From CAMLIZ01 sp036231905 (GTDB taxonomy: Bacteria > Pseudomonadota > Gammaproteobacteria > Burkholderiales > Burkholderiaceae_C): a stretch of 64,000 bases of DNA. The stretch is taken from contig NZ_JAZARE010000001.1 of assembly GCF_036231905.1 (NCBI RefSeq), forward strand, positions 496,001 to 560,000. Reading direction: 5' to 3'. The stretch's first letter is position 1. The number at the start of each line of letters is the position of its first letter. A program made the translations under genes and the position numbers. The notes beneath the pieces are model-generated. The model was not told the DNA's origin. It saw only the letters and a list, made by a program, of their open reading frames with translations, and did no database searches. Below are positions 42,357 to 52,861 of this stretch, piece by piece.

Positions 42357-42926
42357 ATGCATCTTTTGCGTTCCCCGATCTCCACCACCCGACGTGTCGC
42401 CTGTGCCTGTGCACTGGCGGCCGCCGCACTGCAGGCCTGCGTCGTGGTGCCGGTGGACCCGCGCACCGGGCAGCCCTACCCCGCCACGCCGCGTGACCCG
42501 ATGGGCCAGGCGCCGGTGACGGTGATCGCGCCCCCCGCGGCACCAAGCGGCCAGCCACCGCAGGCCAGCCTGATGACGGCCCGCCTCTACCCGCTGAACA
42601 CGCAGGCCAACCAGGGCGGGCTGCTCACCGCGACAGTGATCGACAACCACACCGGCCGCGGCAGCTTCTCGCTGGTGTACCTGGGCGACACGCTGCAGGG
42701 CGAAGCCACGCGCGTGGACGGCAGCTACAGCGCCTTCGGCCGCCTGCACAACGAGGTGCTGGGCGTGGCCCCGCGCGGGTTCAGCGGCCGCCGCGGCATC
42801 GCCAACGCCTACGGCAGCAGGGGCGTGAACGCGCAGTGCGAATACGTGCTCAGCGGGCCGGCGCAGGGCACGGGTGTGTGCCTGTTCTCCGACGGCGCAA
42901 AGTACCAGATGCACTTCGGCGCTTGA
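42357..42926 (+). CDS. Lipoprotein, hypothetical
   Basis: This is a 189-residue protein with a type II signal peptide: ACALAAAALQAC gives a lipobox (LQAC), so the mature form is anchored by a lipidated Cys. Proline-rich linker VPVDPRTGQPYPATPRDPMG follows, and a beta-rich C-terminal domain (LTATVIDNHTGRGSFSLVYL) resembles small outer-membrane lipoproteins. Function is unknown. ATG 42357 is the last start before the signal peptide. Confidence 0.65.
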   Translation: MHLLRSPISTTRRVACACALAAAALQACVVVPVDPRTGQPYPATPRDPMGQAPVTVIAPPAAPSGQPPQASLMTARLYPLNTQANQGGLLTATVIDNHTGRGSFSLVYLGDTLQGEATRVDGSYSAFGRLHNEVLGVAPRGFSGRRGIANAYGSRGVNAQCEYVLSGPAQGTGVCLFSDGAKYQMHFGA

Positions 42927-42931
42927 CGCCT

Positions 42932-42947
42932 CCGCGCCCGGGCGCGG
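42932..42947. terminator. 16-bp GC palindrome between convergent lipoprotein genes
   Basis: CCGCGCCCGGGCGCGG is fully self-complementary and lies between two convergent stops 27 bp apart. It lacks a U-tract, so its action as terminator is probable but not certain. Confidence 0.45.
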
Positions 42948-42953
42948 CGTTGG

Positions 42954-43511
42954 TCAGGCTTTGGGCGCCGCCGGCGCGGCCGGCGCGGCGCAGCCCACCG
43001 CCTGGCCCAGCCCCTTGAGGTAGGCGCGGCGGATGGTGCCGGCGGCAATGGCGGCTGCCACGTCGCGCGAGTACTTCTCGGCGCCTGAAAGCTTGCGCAC
43101 CCAGCCGCGGAAGGGCACCACGCCTTCGGCCGCGCCGCGCAGCGCGCCCACGGCCGCGTTGCCCACGGTGCTGGCGCCGCGTTCAATGAGGCTGGGGTTG
43201 GCTGCGCTGGGCGGCACGTCGAGGTCAGCCCCCAGCACCGCATCAAGCGCCTGTACTTGCAGCGCCAGCGATGGGCAGGCCATGTCGGCCGGCGGCGCAT
43301 AGGGCGCCTTCTGCGCCGCCGCCAGCACCGGCGGGATCTCGGCGCGCACCAGGTTCAGGTCGTTCAGCGGCGTGACGGCGGCCTGGCCGATCTGGTCGGC
43401 CGCCGCGGACCCGGATGCGGGCGCAACGGGGTTGGAATCACCGGTGGTGGTGGCGCAGCCGGCCAGCAGAAGGGCCAGCACGGCGCAGGGAAGAACAAGC
43501 GGTTGAGTCAT
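42954..43511 (-). CDS. Lipoprotein, hypothetical, helical
   Basis: This is a 185-residue protein with lipobox LLAGC at residues about 15-19. The mature part has a helical region (LNDLNLVRAEIPPVLAAAQ) and a glycine/alanine-rich patch (STVGNAAVGALRGAAEGVVP) typical of outer-membrane-associated lipoproteins of unknown role. It ends in a PAAPAAPK tail. It lies 36 bp from the response regulator gene on the same strand and might be the last gene of that long leftward unit. Confidence 0.65.
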   Translation of the reverse strand: MTQPLVLPCAVLALLLAGCATTTGDSNPVAPASGSAAADQIGQAAVTPLNDLNLVRAEIPPVLAAAQKAPYAPPADMACPSLALQVQALDAVLGADLDVPPSAANPSLIERGASTVGNAAVGALRGAAEGVVPFRGWVRKLSGAEKYSRDVAAAIAAGTIRRAYLKGLGQAVGCAAPAAPAAPKA

Positions 43512-43546
43512 GGGCCGGCAGGGTAGCAGCGTTGCTGCTGCCACCG

Positions 43547-44209
43547 CTAACCCTGCCACACGCTCAGTGGCACTTCCCGCAGTTTGGCCGCCAGCTCCAT
43601 GCCGGTGCGCACGTTGAACTTGTGGCAGATGCGCAGCCGGTGCGCTTCCACCGTCTTGATGCTGATCTGCAGCTGGTCGGCGATCTGCTTGCTCAGCCGC
43701 CCGGCCACCATCTGCGTGAGCACCTCGCGTTCACGCGGCGTGAGGCCGGCAATCTCCTGCAGCAGCGCCTCGCGCGAGCCGTGCAGCGCGCGCGCGCTGC
43801 GGTCGGCGGTCAGCGCCTTGCCCACCGCGTCCACCACGGTGCGCGGGTCGGCCGGCTTCTCGAGGAAGTCGCTCGCGCCCTGCTTCAAGGCCTGCACCAC
43901 CATCGGGATGTCGCCATGCCCGGTGAGGAACAGCACCGGCGGCAGGTAGGCCTGGCGCTCGCGGGTGCGGCGTGTGAGCTCGTCATAGAGCTCCAGCCCG
44001 CTCATGCCGGGGATGCGCACGTCCAGCACCAGGCAATTGAAGCGGCCGGGGTCGGCGCCTTGCAGAAAGTCCACCGCACGCTCGAAGGCCTCCGAGGCCC
44101 AGCCGCGCGTGTCCAGCAGCATGCCGAGCGAGCGGCGCACCGCGGGGTCGTCGTCGACGATGGCCACGCAAGGGGTGGTGGGGCTGTCCAGCGGCAGGGT
44201 GTTCATCAT
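43547..44209 (-). CDS. FixJ/NarL-family response regulator
   Basis: This is a 220-residue response regulator: receiver domain with IVDDDPAVRRSL, phosphoacceptor Asp in LVLDVRIPGMSG (about residue 60), and FLTGHGDIP; C-terminal LuxR-type helix-turn-helix with LTPREREVLTQMVAGRLSKQ and IKTVEAHRLRI. Its ATG is two bases past the histidine kinase stop, so both are cotranscribed. It closes a leftward series starting at the AmpG-like permease, suggesting that it regulates amino-sugar or cell-wall sugar use. Start could be 44209 or 44206. Confidence 0.9.
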   Translation of the reverse strand: MMNTLPLDSPTTPCVAIVDDDPAVRRSLGMLLDTRGWASEAFERAVDFLQGADPGRFNCLVLDVRIPGMSGLELYDELTRRTRERQAYLPPVLFLTGHGDIPMVVQALKQGASDFLEKPADPRTVVDAVGKALTADRSARALHGSREALLQEIAGLTPREREVLTQMVAGRLSKQIADQLQISIKTVEAHRLRICHKFNVRTGMELAAKLREVPLSVWQG

Positions 44210-44211
44210 GA

Positions 44212-45819
44212 TCAAACCAGCGCAAGGGTGGATCGGGGCAGGCGCACGCACACACGCGCGCCGCCGCCGGGGTTGGCTTCGGCCCAGAGGCGGCCGCCAT
44301 GGCTTTCCACCACGGTGCGGCAGATGGCCAGGCCCAGGCCCATGCCTTCGGGCTTGGTGGTGTAGAAGGCCTGGAACAGGCGCTCCGGTTGCGCGATGCC
44401 GGGGCCGCGGTCGGCCACGCAGATGGCCACCGCCTCGCCGTCGTCGGCCACCTGCACGGTCACCGCGTCGTCGGGCGGCGTGGCGGCCTGGGTGGCCACG
44501 GCCTCCAGCGCGTTGCGCAGCAGGTTGAACACCACCTGCTCGATCATCACCGCGTCGCAGTCGATCTGCGCGCTGCGGTCGCGCGCGTCCACCTTGATGC
44601 CCACCTGCAGCCGGCGCGCCAGCGGCTCCAGCAGCGCCAGCGGCTCGGTCAGCAGGTCGGCCACCGCATGGCGGCGGTGCTCCACCTCGCGCTTCTGGAT
44701 GAAGCTGCGCAGGCTGTGGATGATCTTGCCGGCGCGCTGCGCCTCCTCGCCCATGCGAGCCACGGCGTCCTCGGCCTTGTGCTTCAGCGGCGGGTCCTGC
44801 GCCAGGCAGGCACTGGCCACGGCGGAGTAGTTGGCGATCGCGGCCAAGGGTTGGTTGAGTTCATGCGCGATGCCGGAGGCCAGCTCCGCCAGGCTGGCCA
44901 GGCGGGCGGTGTGCTGCAGCAGCTCGTCGCGCTCGTGCGCCATGCGCGCCGCGGCCGCCCGCTCGCGCAACCAGCGGCGCAGCAGCTGCAGCAGCCACAC
45001 GAGGGTGACGGCCAGCAGCGCGGCCGCGGCCGCCAGCCCGGCCAGCAGGCCACGCGGCTGCGCGTGTTCGTGCAGGCCGGCTTGCAGCGCCAGGCCGCTG
45101 TCGGGTGGGCCGAAGGTGAGCGTGTGCTGCTCGGGCGCCGGCTCGGCCGCGGCCACGTCGGTGGGGAACAGGCGTTTGTGGTTGCGGTCGACCAGGCTCA
45201 GGTCATAACGTTGCACGAACCACCACGGCACCTCCAGCTCCAGCAGGCGGTCCAGGTTGTAGGTGGCCAGCACGGCGCCCTGGGCGCCGGCCTCGTCGAG
45301 CAACGGCACCACCAGCACCCACAGCGGCGCCCCTTGTTCGATGACCTGGCTGTAGACCGGGCGGCGCAGCGCACGCGCCTGCACCAGCGCCGCGCCGATC
45401 AGCGGGTCGGTGAGCGGCGGCAGCTGGCTGGGGCGCTCGGTGTAGTCCGGCAGGCCGGTGATGCGCTTGCCGGCTGCGTCCACCTGGTCGATGGCGAGCA
45501 GTGCGCGGTGGTCCTTCATCAGGCCGGCGATGCGCTCGCGGAATTCGGCGCCGGTGGCCTGGCCTGCGCCAGGCGCGGCCAGGTCCTCGGCCCAGTTGAC
45601 CAGCATGCGCTGGTGCGTCTCCAGCGTGCGCTGCAGCGTCTGCTCCAGCCACAGCAGGTCCAGCGTGAGGCGGCGCGCCTGGGCGTCGCGCTGGTCGGCA
45701 TACCACCACCAGCCGAGCGTGGTGCAGACAAACAGGCCCAAGGTCAACGCCAGCGACACCGCCAGCCACGGCCAGCGGCGCTCAATCAGTTGGAGTGTGG
45801 ACCGTGCGGTTGTTGCCAT
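44212..45819 (-). CDS. Sensor histidine kinase with periplasmic domain (DctB/FixL-like core)
   Basis: This is a 535-residue membrane kinase: transmembrane segment near residues 17-40, a periplasmic sensor of about 220 residues, a second one near 260-285, then HisKA with GIAHELNQPLAAIANYS and HATPase with FNLLRNALEAV, DRGPGI and GMGLGLAI. The periplasmic domain with HYDLSL-type end is of the double Cache kind, usual for small-molecule sensing. Its coding start overlaps the ROK kinase gene by 34 bp. The paired regulator follows. The ligand may be an amino sugar or muropeptide, inferred only from neighbours. Confidence 0.88.
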   Translation of the reverse strand: MATTARSTLQLIERRWPWLAVSLALTLGLFVCTTLGWWWYADQRDAQARRLTLDLLWLEQTLQRTLETHQRMLVNWAEDLAAPGAGQATGAEFRERIAGLMKDHRALLAIDQVDAAGKRITGLPDYTERPSQLPPLTDPLIGAALVQARALRRPVYSQVIEQGAPLWVLVVPLLDEAGAQGAVLATYNLDRLLELEVPWWFVQRYDLSLVDRNHKRLFPTDVAAAEPAPEQHTLTFGPPDSGLALQAGLHEHAQPRGLLAGLAAAAALLAVTLVWLLQLLRRWLRERAAAARMAHERDELLQHTARLASLAELASGIAHELNQPLAAIANYSAVASACLAQDPPLKHKAEDAVARMGEEAQRAGKIIHSLRSFIQKREVEHRRHAVADLLTEPLALLEPLARRLQVGIKVDARDRSAQIDCDAVMIEQVVFNLLRNALEAVATQAATPPDDAVTVQVADDGEAVAICVADRGPGIAQPERLFQAFYTTKPEGMGLGLAICRTVVESHGGRLWAEANPGGGARVCVRLPRSTLALV

Positions 45820-46673
45820 GCCAGCGCTGCCGCCCCGTACAGACCCGCGTCCGCACCCAGGGTGGCTGGGATGATTTCATGCTGGTACAGCGCTGGCAAT
45901 CGGTGGAATTCTTGGCGCAGGCGCGGCAGGTAGCCCGGCCGCAGGCCCAGGCCGCCGCCCAACGCGGTGCGCTGGATGCCGAGCATCACGCTCAGGTCGG
46001 CCAGCTTGTGCGCCAGCAGGCGGATGCCGTGGCGCAGCAGCTGCTCGGCACGCACATCGCCCGCGTCGGCCGCGTCGCACAGGGCCTTGGCGTCGGCCCA
46101 GCCGTGCTGCCGCGCGATGGCGCCCAGGCCGGTGCCCGAGGCATGCGCCTCCAGCGTCTGGCCGTCGGGCGCGAGCGTTTCGCCGAGCTCGGCGTCCATG
46201 CCGTTGCCCGCGAGGTGCAGCCGCCCGCCCAGCACCAGGCCGGCGCCCACGCCGGTGGACACGGTGACGAAGAGGAACTCGCTGCAGCCTTGGCCCGCGC
46301 CGAAGCGGTATTCGGCCCAGGCGGCCGCACGCGCGTCGTTGAACACCTGCACCTCGCGCCCGAGGCGCTGCTGCAGGCGCTCCGCCAGCGGAAACGCCGA
46401 CCAGTCGCGCAGGATGTCAGCGTTGTGGGCGGTGACCGCGCCACCGGGCAGCACCTGGCCCGCCACGGCCACGCCCACCGGCACCTGCAGCGGGTGCAAG
46501 GGCTGCAGCAGCGCCACGAGGGTGTCGACCATCGCCTGCGGCCCCATCTGGCCGGGCGTCGGTTGGCTGGCACGCCAGGTGATGCGGCCTTGCTCGAACA
46601 GCGCGGCGCGGCTGTGGGTGCCGCCCACGTCCAGGGCGATGACCGGTCCCAACGCTGGCGCGCTAGAAGTCAC
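45786..46673 (-). CDS. ROK-family sugar kinase, probable N-acetylglucosamine kinase
   Basis: This is a 295-residue cytoplasmic sugar kinase. IALDVGGTHSRAAL (ATP loop), QVFNDARAAAWAE (catalytic Asp) and SEFLFVTVSTGVGAGLVL (phosphate 2) are all visible. After ELGETLAPDGQTLEAHASGTGLG the usual ROK zinc motif CxCGxxGC is absent. It starts with GTG 46673, overlapping the GH16 stop by 11 bp, and overlaps the histidine kinase start by 34 bp. Phosphorylation of GlcNAc (or ManNAc/glucose) is the likely role given the neighbours. Confidence 0.8.
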   Translation of the reverse strand: MTSSAPALGPVIALDVGGTHSRAALFEQGRITWRASQPTPGQMGPQAMVDTLVALLQPLHPLQVPVGVAVAGQVLPGGAVTAHNADILRDWSAFPLAERLQQRLGREVQVFNDARAAAWAEYRFGAGQGCSEFLFVTVSTGVGAGLVLGGRLHLAGNGMDAELGETLAPDGQTLEAHASGTGLGAIARQHGWADAKALCDAADAGDVRAEQLLRHGIRLLAHKLADLSVMLGIQRTALGGGLGLRPGYLPRLRQEFHRLPALYQHEIIPATLGADAGLYGAAALAWQQPHGPHSN

Positions 46674-47586
46674 AGCTGGAGGCCAGCGGCGGATTGGCGG
46701 GCGGCACGCCGTCCACCTGCGCGGTGCCGGCCTGGCGGTAGGCCGCCACCGCGGCCTGCACCTCGGCGGTGGACAGCACCTGGCCCTTGGCGTGGAACAC
46801 CCAGTCCACGTCCTGCTGGTAGGTGCGCGGTGCGGTGCTCTTCGCCAGCCCGCCGGGGGAGAACCACAGGTTGAAGTTGATCGACATCGGCGACACCGGA
46901 TAGTTGCGCCCGCCGTGTTCGTCCAGCGCCTCGCCGTCCAGGAACCAGCGCGTGCGGCCGCCAGCCGCCTGCATCAGGAGCACATGCCAGCCCTCCACCG
47001 AGCGCTGGGCCTGCAGCGTCTGGTTGTACGAGGTCCAGGGCTTCAGGCGCACGGTCTGCCAGCTCACGCCGTACAGCCGCGTGCGTGCATCGCCCCAGCC
47101 GCCGTTGGGCAGGTATTCCCAATCGAGCTCGCTGTACTCGGGGTCGAAGTCGAAGCGCAGCGGCGTCACGGCGTAGAAGGTCTGCACCACCACGTCGCCG
47201 TCCGGACCCTCCACCGGCGCATCGCTGAAGCGCACGCGCGCGGCGTAGGTGCCTTCGAGGTACTTGCGGGCGTGGCACACCTGCGCCTGGTGCGTGCCCT
47301 TCGGCGTGCCGTCGGTGCGGGCGTTCAGGCGCAGCAAGCGGTTGCCGGGCTGTTCGGGGTCGTCCACCAGCCGCACCGTGTCGCCGCCCCAGGCCGCACC
47401 TTCGATGCCGGGGTGGCCGCGCTTGTCGCGCACGGTCCAGCCGCTTTGGGTGAGCGTTGCCAGGTCCCGCTGGCTGAAGTCGTCGAAGAACACCGCCGCG
47501 GGCTCCGCCGCCGTCACCGCGCTGGCCCACAGCGCTGCCAGCACGCCGAGCAACAGCAACCAGCCGGCGAAGCGCAGGCCCTTCAT
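46663..47586 (-). CDS. Exported GH16-like glycoside hydrolase
   Basis: This is a 307-residue protein with an N-terminal signal or anchor helix (LRFAGWLLLLGVLAALWASA). The catalytic motif of glycoside hydrolase 16, ExDxE, occurs in YSELDWEYLP, and the flanking strands (GDVVVQTFYAV, WHVLLMQAAGGRTRWFLDG) match the jelly roll. Family 16 acts on beta-1,3/1,4 glucans and some amino-sugar polymers; the target here is unclear. It overlaps the permease gene by ATGA, and its product would act outside the inner membrane. Confidence 0.78.
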   Translation of the reverse strand: MKGLRFAGWLLLLGVLAALWASAVTAAEPAAVFFDDFSQRDLATLTQSGWTVRDKRGHPGIEGAAWGGDTVRLVDDPEQPGNRLLRLNARTDGTPKGTHQAQVCHARKYLEGTYAARVRFSDAPVEGPDGDVVVQTFYAVTPLRFDFDPEYSELDWEYLPNGGWGDARTRLYGVSWQTVRLKPWTSYNQTLQAQRSVEGWHVLLMQAAGGRTRWFLDGEALDEHGGRNYPVSPMSINFNLWFSPGGLAKSTAPRTYQQDVDWVFHAKGQVLSTAEVQAAVAAYRQAGTAQVDGVPPANPPLASSCDF

Positions 47587-48896
47587 GCTTCCACCGGCCG
47601 CGCGTTGGGCTCCTGCTGCCGCGTGACCTCTTCACCCGGAATGCGCACGAAGCGTGACAGCAGCAGCACCGGAATCGCCGACACCAGCACCCAGAGGAAG
47701 AAGCGTTCGTAGCCCAGCGCGGTCTGGATGTCCCCGCTGATCGACTTGAACAGCACCATGCCCAGCTGCATCACGCCGGTGCCCAGCGCGTAGTGCGCTG
47801 TCTGGTACTTGCCCACCGCCACCACCTGCATGATGAAGAGGATGACGCCCACGAAGCCGAAGCCGTAGCCGAACATCTCCAGCCCCAGCGCGGCGGAGAT
47901 CACCGGCAGGCTGGTGGGCAGCGCCACGCCAAGGAAATAGAACACCGCGTTGGGCAGGTTGAGCGCGAGGATCAGCCACAGCATCGCGCGCTTCAAGCCC
48001 AGCCACGAGGTGAAGTAGCCGCCCAGCACGCTGCCCACCAGGAAGGCCGCGGTGCCCACCGTGCCATACACCAGGCCCACTTCATCGGTGCTCAAACCCA
48101 GCCCGCCATGGTCGCGCGCCTCGCGCAGGAACAGTGGCCCGATGGTCTGGATCTGCCCTTCGCCGGCACGGAACAGCACGATGAACAAAATGGCCAGCCA
48201 GATGCCGGGCTTGCGGAAGAACTCGACGATCACGTTCTTCAATGTGTCGCCGATGTCCGCGCTGCCCGCCTCGCGCACCACGTTGCGGGTGCCAGGCAGA
48301 GCCCAGGTGTGATACAGCGCCAGCGCGGCCATCATCACACCGAGCAGGCCGAATACGATGGACCAGGCATTGGCCACGCCCAGGCGCTTTTCGAGGTAGC
48401 CCGCCAGGATGACGAGGCCGCCGAGCGCCACGAACTTGGCCGCGTTGAAGAAGGCACCCTGCCAGCCCGCATACGCGGCCTGCTGCTTGTTGGACAAGGC
48501 AGCGATGTACAACCCATCCGCCGCAATGTCGTGCGTGGCCGATGCCAGCGCCACCAGCCCGAGCACACCAATGCTGATCGCAAAGTAGCCGGGCAGCTGC
48601 ACGCTCAAGGCCACCAGCAGCAGGCAGGCTCCGCCGATCGCCTGGAACACCACCACCAGGTGCTTCTTGCTGCGCGCCGCTTCCAGCAGCGGGCTCCACA
48701 GCGGCTTGAACACCCACGCCAGCCCGAGGATGCCGGTCCAGCGCGCGATGGTGTCGTTGCTCTCGCCCAGGCTCTTGTACATGAGCCCCGCGATGAGCGC
48801 GACCGTGTAGAACGGCAGTCCTTCGGCGAAGTACAGCGTCGGCACCCAGCTGATCGGCGAGCGCTTGAGTAGTGGCGTGGTGTCGGTGCTGCTCAT
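47583..48896 (-). CDS. AmpG-like MFS permease (PAT family)
   Basis: This 437-residue protein has 12 predicted helices with the opener SWVPTLYFAEGLPFYTV and ATHDIAADGLYIAAL, which are marks of the AmpG/PAT family, whose known members import GlcNAc-anhydromuropeptides. A GH3 hexosaminidase gene precedes it on the same strand, and GH16, ROK kinase and a two-component system follow, so it may carry cell-wall or chitin-derived disaccharides. A basic/polar tail PGEEVTRQQEPNARPVEA closes it. It is the first gene after the inverted repeat, hence probably has its own promoter. Confidence 0.82.
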   Translation of the reverse strand: MSSTDTTPLLKRSPISWVPTLYFAEGLPFYTVALIAGLMYKSLGESNDTIARWTGILGLAWVFKPLWSPLLEAARSKKHLVVVFQAIGGACLLLVALSVQLPGYFAISIGVLGLVALASATHDIAADGLYIAALSNKQQAAYAGWQGAFFNAAKFVALGGLVILAGYLEKRLGVANAWSIVFGLLGVMMAALALYHTWALPGTRNVVREAGSADIGDTLKNVIVEFFRKPGIWLAILFIVLFRAGEGQIQTIGPLFLREARDHGGLGLSTDEVGLVYGTVGTAAFLVGSVLGGYFTSWLGLKRAMLWLILALNLPNAVFYFLGVALPTSLPVISAALGLEMFGYGFGFVGVILFIMQVVAVGKYQTAHYALGTGVMQLGMVLFKSISGDIQTALGYERFFLWVLVSAIPVLLLSRFVRIPGEEVTRQQEPNARPVEA

Positions 48897-48985
48897 GCCG
48901 GGTCTCCTGATCTCAGTGTTGTGTCGTGTCGAACGGCTGCCACACTCAACCGGTGGCGCATGCTGCGGGCGGTGGGTAGCCCACT

Positions 48986-49190
48986 TCGCTCATGTCCCCC
49001 GGGCCGGGCTGCGCCCGCCCCTCCTCCTTTACTTCGCTACGTGGGCCACCCACCACCCTTGCCACCCCGCCGCTCGTGGGGCGGGCCGATGGACCGCCAC
49101 GGTGGTGTGGGATCGGGACGGTGGGGCGTTCTGCGCAGCGAAGTAAAGGAGGAGGTGACGGCCGGAGGCCGGCGCCGGGGGACATGAGCG
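48986..49190. repeat. Long imperfect inverted repeat, two arms of about 54 bp
   Basis: The left arm (48986-49039) and the complement of the right arm (49135-49190) share CGCTCATGTCCCCCGG and CCTCCTCCTTTACTTCGCT, with looser agreement between. The central 95 bp are GC-rich and hold GTGGGCCACCCACC. The element fills the 359-bp gap between the AmpG-like permease gene and the GH3 gene. No other copy is visible in the window. Confidence 0.75.
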
Positions 49191-49255
49191 GAGCAGAGCG
49201 CCCCGGCGGCCCGATCCAGCGCTCGACAGCTCGTACGAGGCCGAGTAGTTGCATA

Positions 49256-50739
<1,484 letters not shown>

Positions 50740-50743
<4 letters not shown>

Positions 50744-51762
50744 TGCGTGCGGGTCACTTTGGCCAGGTGGCGCGGTTTGTCGGGATCGAGGCCGCGCGAT
50801 TGCGCCAGCGCCTCGACCATCGGATAGAAGCTCTGCACCATGCTGATCGGGTCCAGGTCCTCCGCGGCGGTGGCCACCACCGGGAGTTCGGCGTCGGGCG
50901 TGCCGCGCGGCGCAGCCACCAGCACGCGGGCACCGCGGCGGCGCATTTCTTCGGCCAAGGTCAGCAGCCCGGGCTGCGCCGGCCCGCGCGGCGCAAACAC
51001 CAGCAGCGGATAACCCTCGTCCACCAGCGCCATCGGCCCGTGTTTCACCTCGGCGCCGGAGAAGGCCTCGGCCTGGATGCCGCACACCTCCTTGAACTTC
51101 AGCGCCGCTTCCATCGCGATGGCCAGGCCGGTGCCGCGGCCGATCACGAACAGCTTGTCGGCGCCGGCGAGCGCCTGCACCGCGGGCGACCAGTCCTGCG
51201 CGGCGGCGGATTCCAATGCGTCGGGCAGGCGCTCCAGCGCGGCTTGCAGTTGCGCGTCGTTCTGCCATTGCGCCACCAGGCGCGCGCCTGCCACCAGCTG
51301 CGCGATGTAGCTCTTGGTCGCGGCCACGCTGGTCTCCGCACCGGCATGCAGGGCGAACAGCCATTCGGCGGCCTGCGCCAGCGGCGAATCGGGATCGTTG
51401 ACGAAGGCCACCGTGCCGGCGCCGCCCTGGCGGAAGAAGCGCATGGGCGCCACCAGGTCGGGGCTCTGGCCCGACTGCGAAAACGCGAACGACAGCAGCC
51501 CTTCGCATTGCAGGCGCGACTGGTACAGCGTGACCAGCGACATCGGCAGCGAGGTGACCAGCCGGCCCAGGCGCGCCATCACCAGGTAGGCCATGTAGTG
51601 GGCCGCATGGTCGGAGCTGCCGCGCGCCACGGTGAGCATGGCCTGCGGTGGCTGGGCTCGCAGGGCGGCGCCCAGCGCGGCGTTGGCCTCACGGTCGTTG
51701 GCCAGCAGGCGGGCCACCGCCTTGGGCGCCTGGCGCGCCTCCTCAAGCATGCGCGAGGTCAA
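50740..51762 (-). CDS. SIS-domain glucosamine-6-phosphate deaminase (NagB-II type)
   Basis: This is a 340-residue protein with two SIS domains; VARGSSDHAAHYMAYLVM and AGAETSVAATKSYIAQL mark the first, IGRGTGLAIAMEAALKFKEVCGIQAEAF the second. It replaces the classical NagB in many proteobacteria, converting GlcN-6-P to fructose-6-P and ammonia. I chose TTG 51762, preceded by AAGGAG with a six-base spacer and giving MTSRMLEEARQAP; ATG 51750 is the alternative. The start overlaps the nagA end, so both are coupled. Confidence 0.88.
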
Positions 51763-52861
51763 TGTCTTCTCCTTCCACGGTCACACGCTGCAGCTGCAGC
51801 TCACGGTTGAGCACCACGGTGTCGGCAAACGACCCCGGCTGCAGGCGGCCGCGCTCGGGCAGGCCCAGGTAGTCGGCCGCATGGGTGGACACGCGGCGCG
51901 AGGCGTCGTCCAGCGCGAGGCCCAGGCTGACCAGGTTGCGCAGCGCCTGGTCCATGGTGAGCGTGCTGCCGGCCAGCGTGCCGTCGGCCAGGCGCACGCC
52001 GCCCAGGCACTTGGTGACCACATGGCGGCCCAGGCGGTAGTCGCCATCGGGCATGCCCGCCGCCGCGGTGGAGTCGGTCACGCAGTAGAGGCACGGGATG
52101 GCACGCAGCGCCACGCGGATGGCGCCGGGGTGCACATGCAGCAGGTCGGGGATGATTTCCGAGTACTGCGCATGCGCGAGCGCGGCGCCCGCCATGCCGG
52201 GGGCGCGGTGGTGCAGGCCGGTCATTGCGTTGAACAGATGGGTGAAGCCGCCCGCGCCCTGCGCCAGCGCAGCCACGCCGTCTTCGTAGCTGCCCAGCGT
52301 GTGGCCGATCTGCACCCGGAAGCCCGCTTCGCGCAAGGGGCCGATGAGTTCCAGGTTGCCTGGCACTTCGGGCGCCAGCGTGATCAGGCGGATGGGGGCC
52401 AGCGCATGCAGGCCGAGGATCTCGTCCACCGACGTGGCGCGCGCAAAGTCCGGCTGCGCGCCCAGCTTGCCGGGGTTGATGTACGGGCCTTCCAGGTGCA
52501 CGCCCAGCACCCGCGCCGTGCCACGCGGGCGGCTGTGGCAGGCGGGCCCAAGCGCCTGCATGGCCGCCTCGATCTCGCCCATGGGCGCGGTCATCGTGGT
52601 GGCCAGCATCGCGGTGGTGCCGTGTTTGACATGCATGCCGGCGATGTGCGCGATGGCGTCGCCGGCTTCCATGGTGTCGGCCCCGCCGCCGCCGTGCACA
52701 TGCAGGTCAATGAAGCCAGGCAGCACCAGGTGGTGCGCCTCCTGCCGCGCAGCCTCCGCGCTCACCGGCTTGCCTTCGATGCGCAGCACGCGACCGGCAT
52801 CGTGCACCAGCCGCCCTTGCACAAAGCCCTGCGGCGTGAGGATGTGGCCTTCAAGAATCAT
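51743..52861 (-). CDS. nagA: N-acetylglucosamine-6-phosphate deacetylase
   Basis: This is a 372-residue amidohydrolase that deacetylates GlcNAc-6-P. GFIDLHVHGGGGADTME (His-x-His), GVHLEGPYINPGKLGAQ (metal Glu), IGHTLG and THLFNAMTGLHHRAPG, and CVTDSTAAAGMPDG (catalytic Asp) agree with the family. ATG 52861 overlaps the GntR gene stop as ATGA. It supplies the substrate for the downstream SIS deaminase. Confidence 0.95.
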   Translation of the reverse strand: MILEGHILTPQGFVQGRLVHDAGRVLRIEGKPVSAEAARQEAHHLVLPGFIDLHVHGGGGADTMEAGDAIAHIAGMHVKHGTTAMLATTMTAPMGEIEAAMQALGPACHSRPRGTARVLGVHLEGPYINPGKLGAQPDFARATSVDEILGLHALAPIRLITLAPEVPGNLELIGPLREAGFRVQIGHTLGSYEDGVAALAQGAGGFTHLFNAMTGLHHRAPGMAGAALAHAQYSEIIPDLLHVHPGAIRVALRAIPCLYCVTDSTAAAGMPDGDYRLGRHVVTKCLGGVRLADGTLAGSTLTMDQALRNLVSLGLALDDASRRVSTHAADYLGLPERGRLQPGSFADTVVLNRELQLQRVTVEGEDIDLAHA

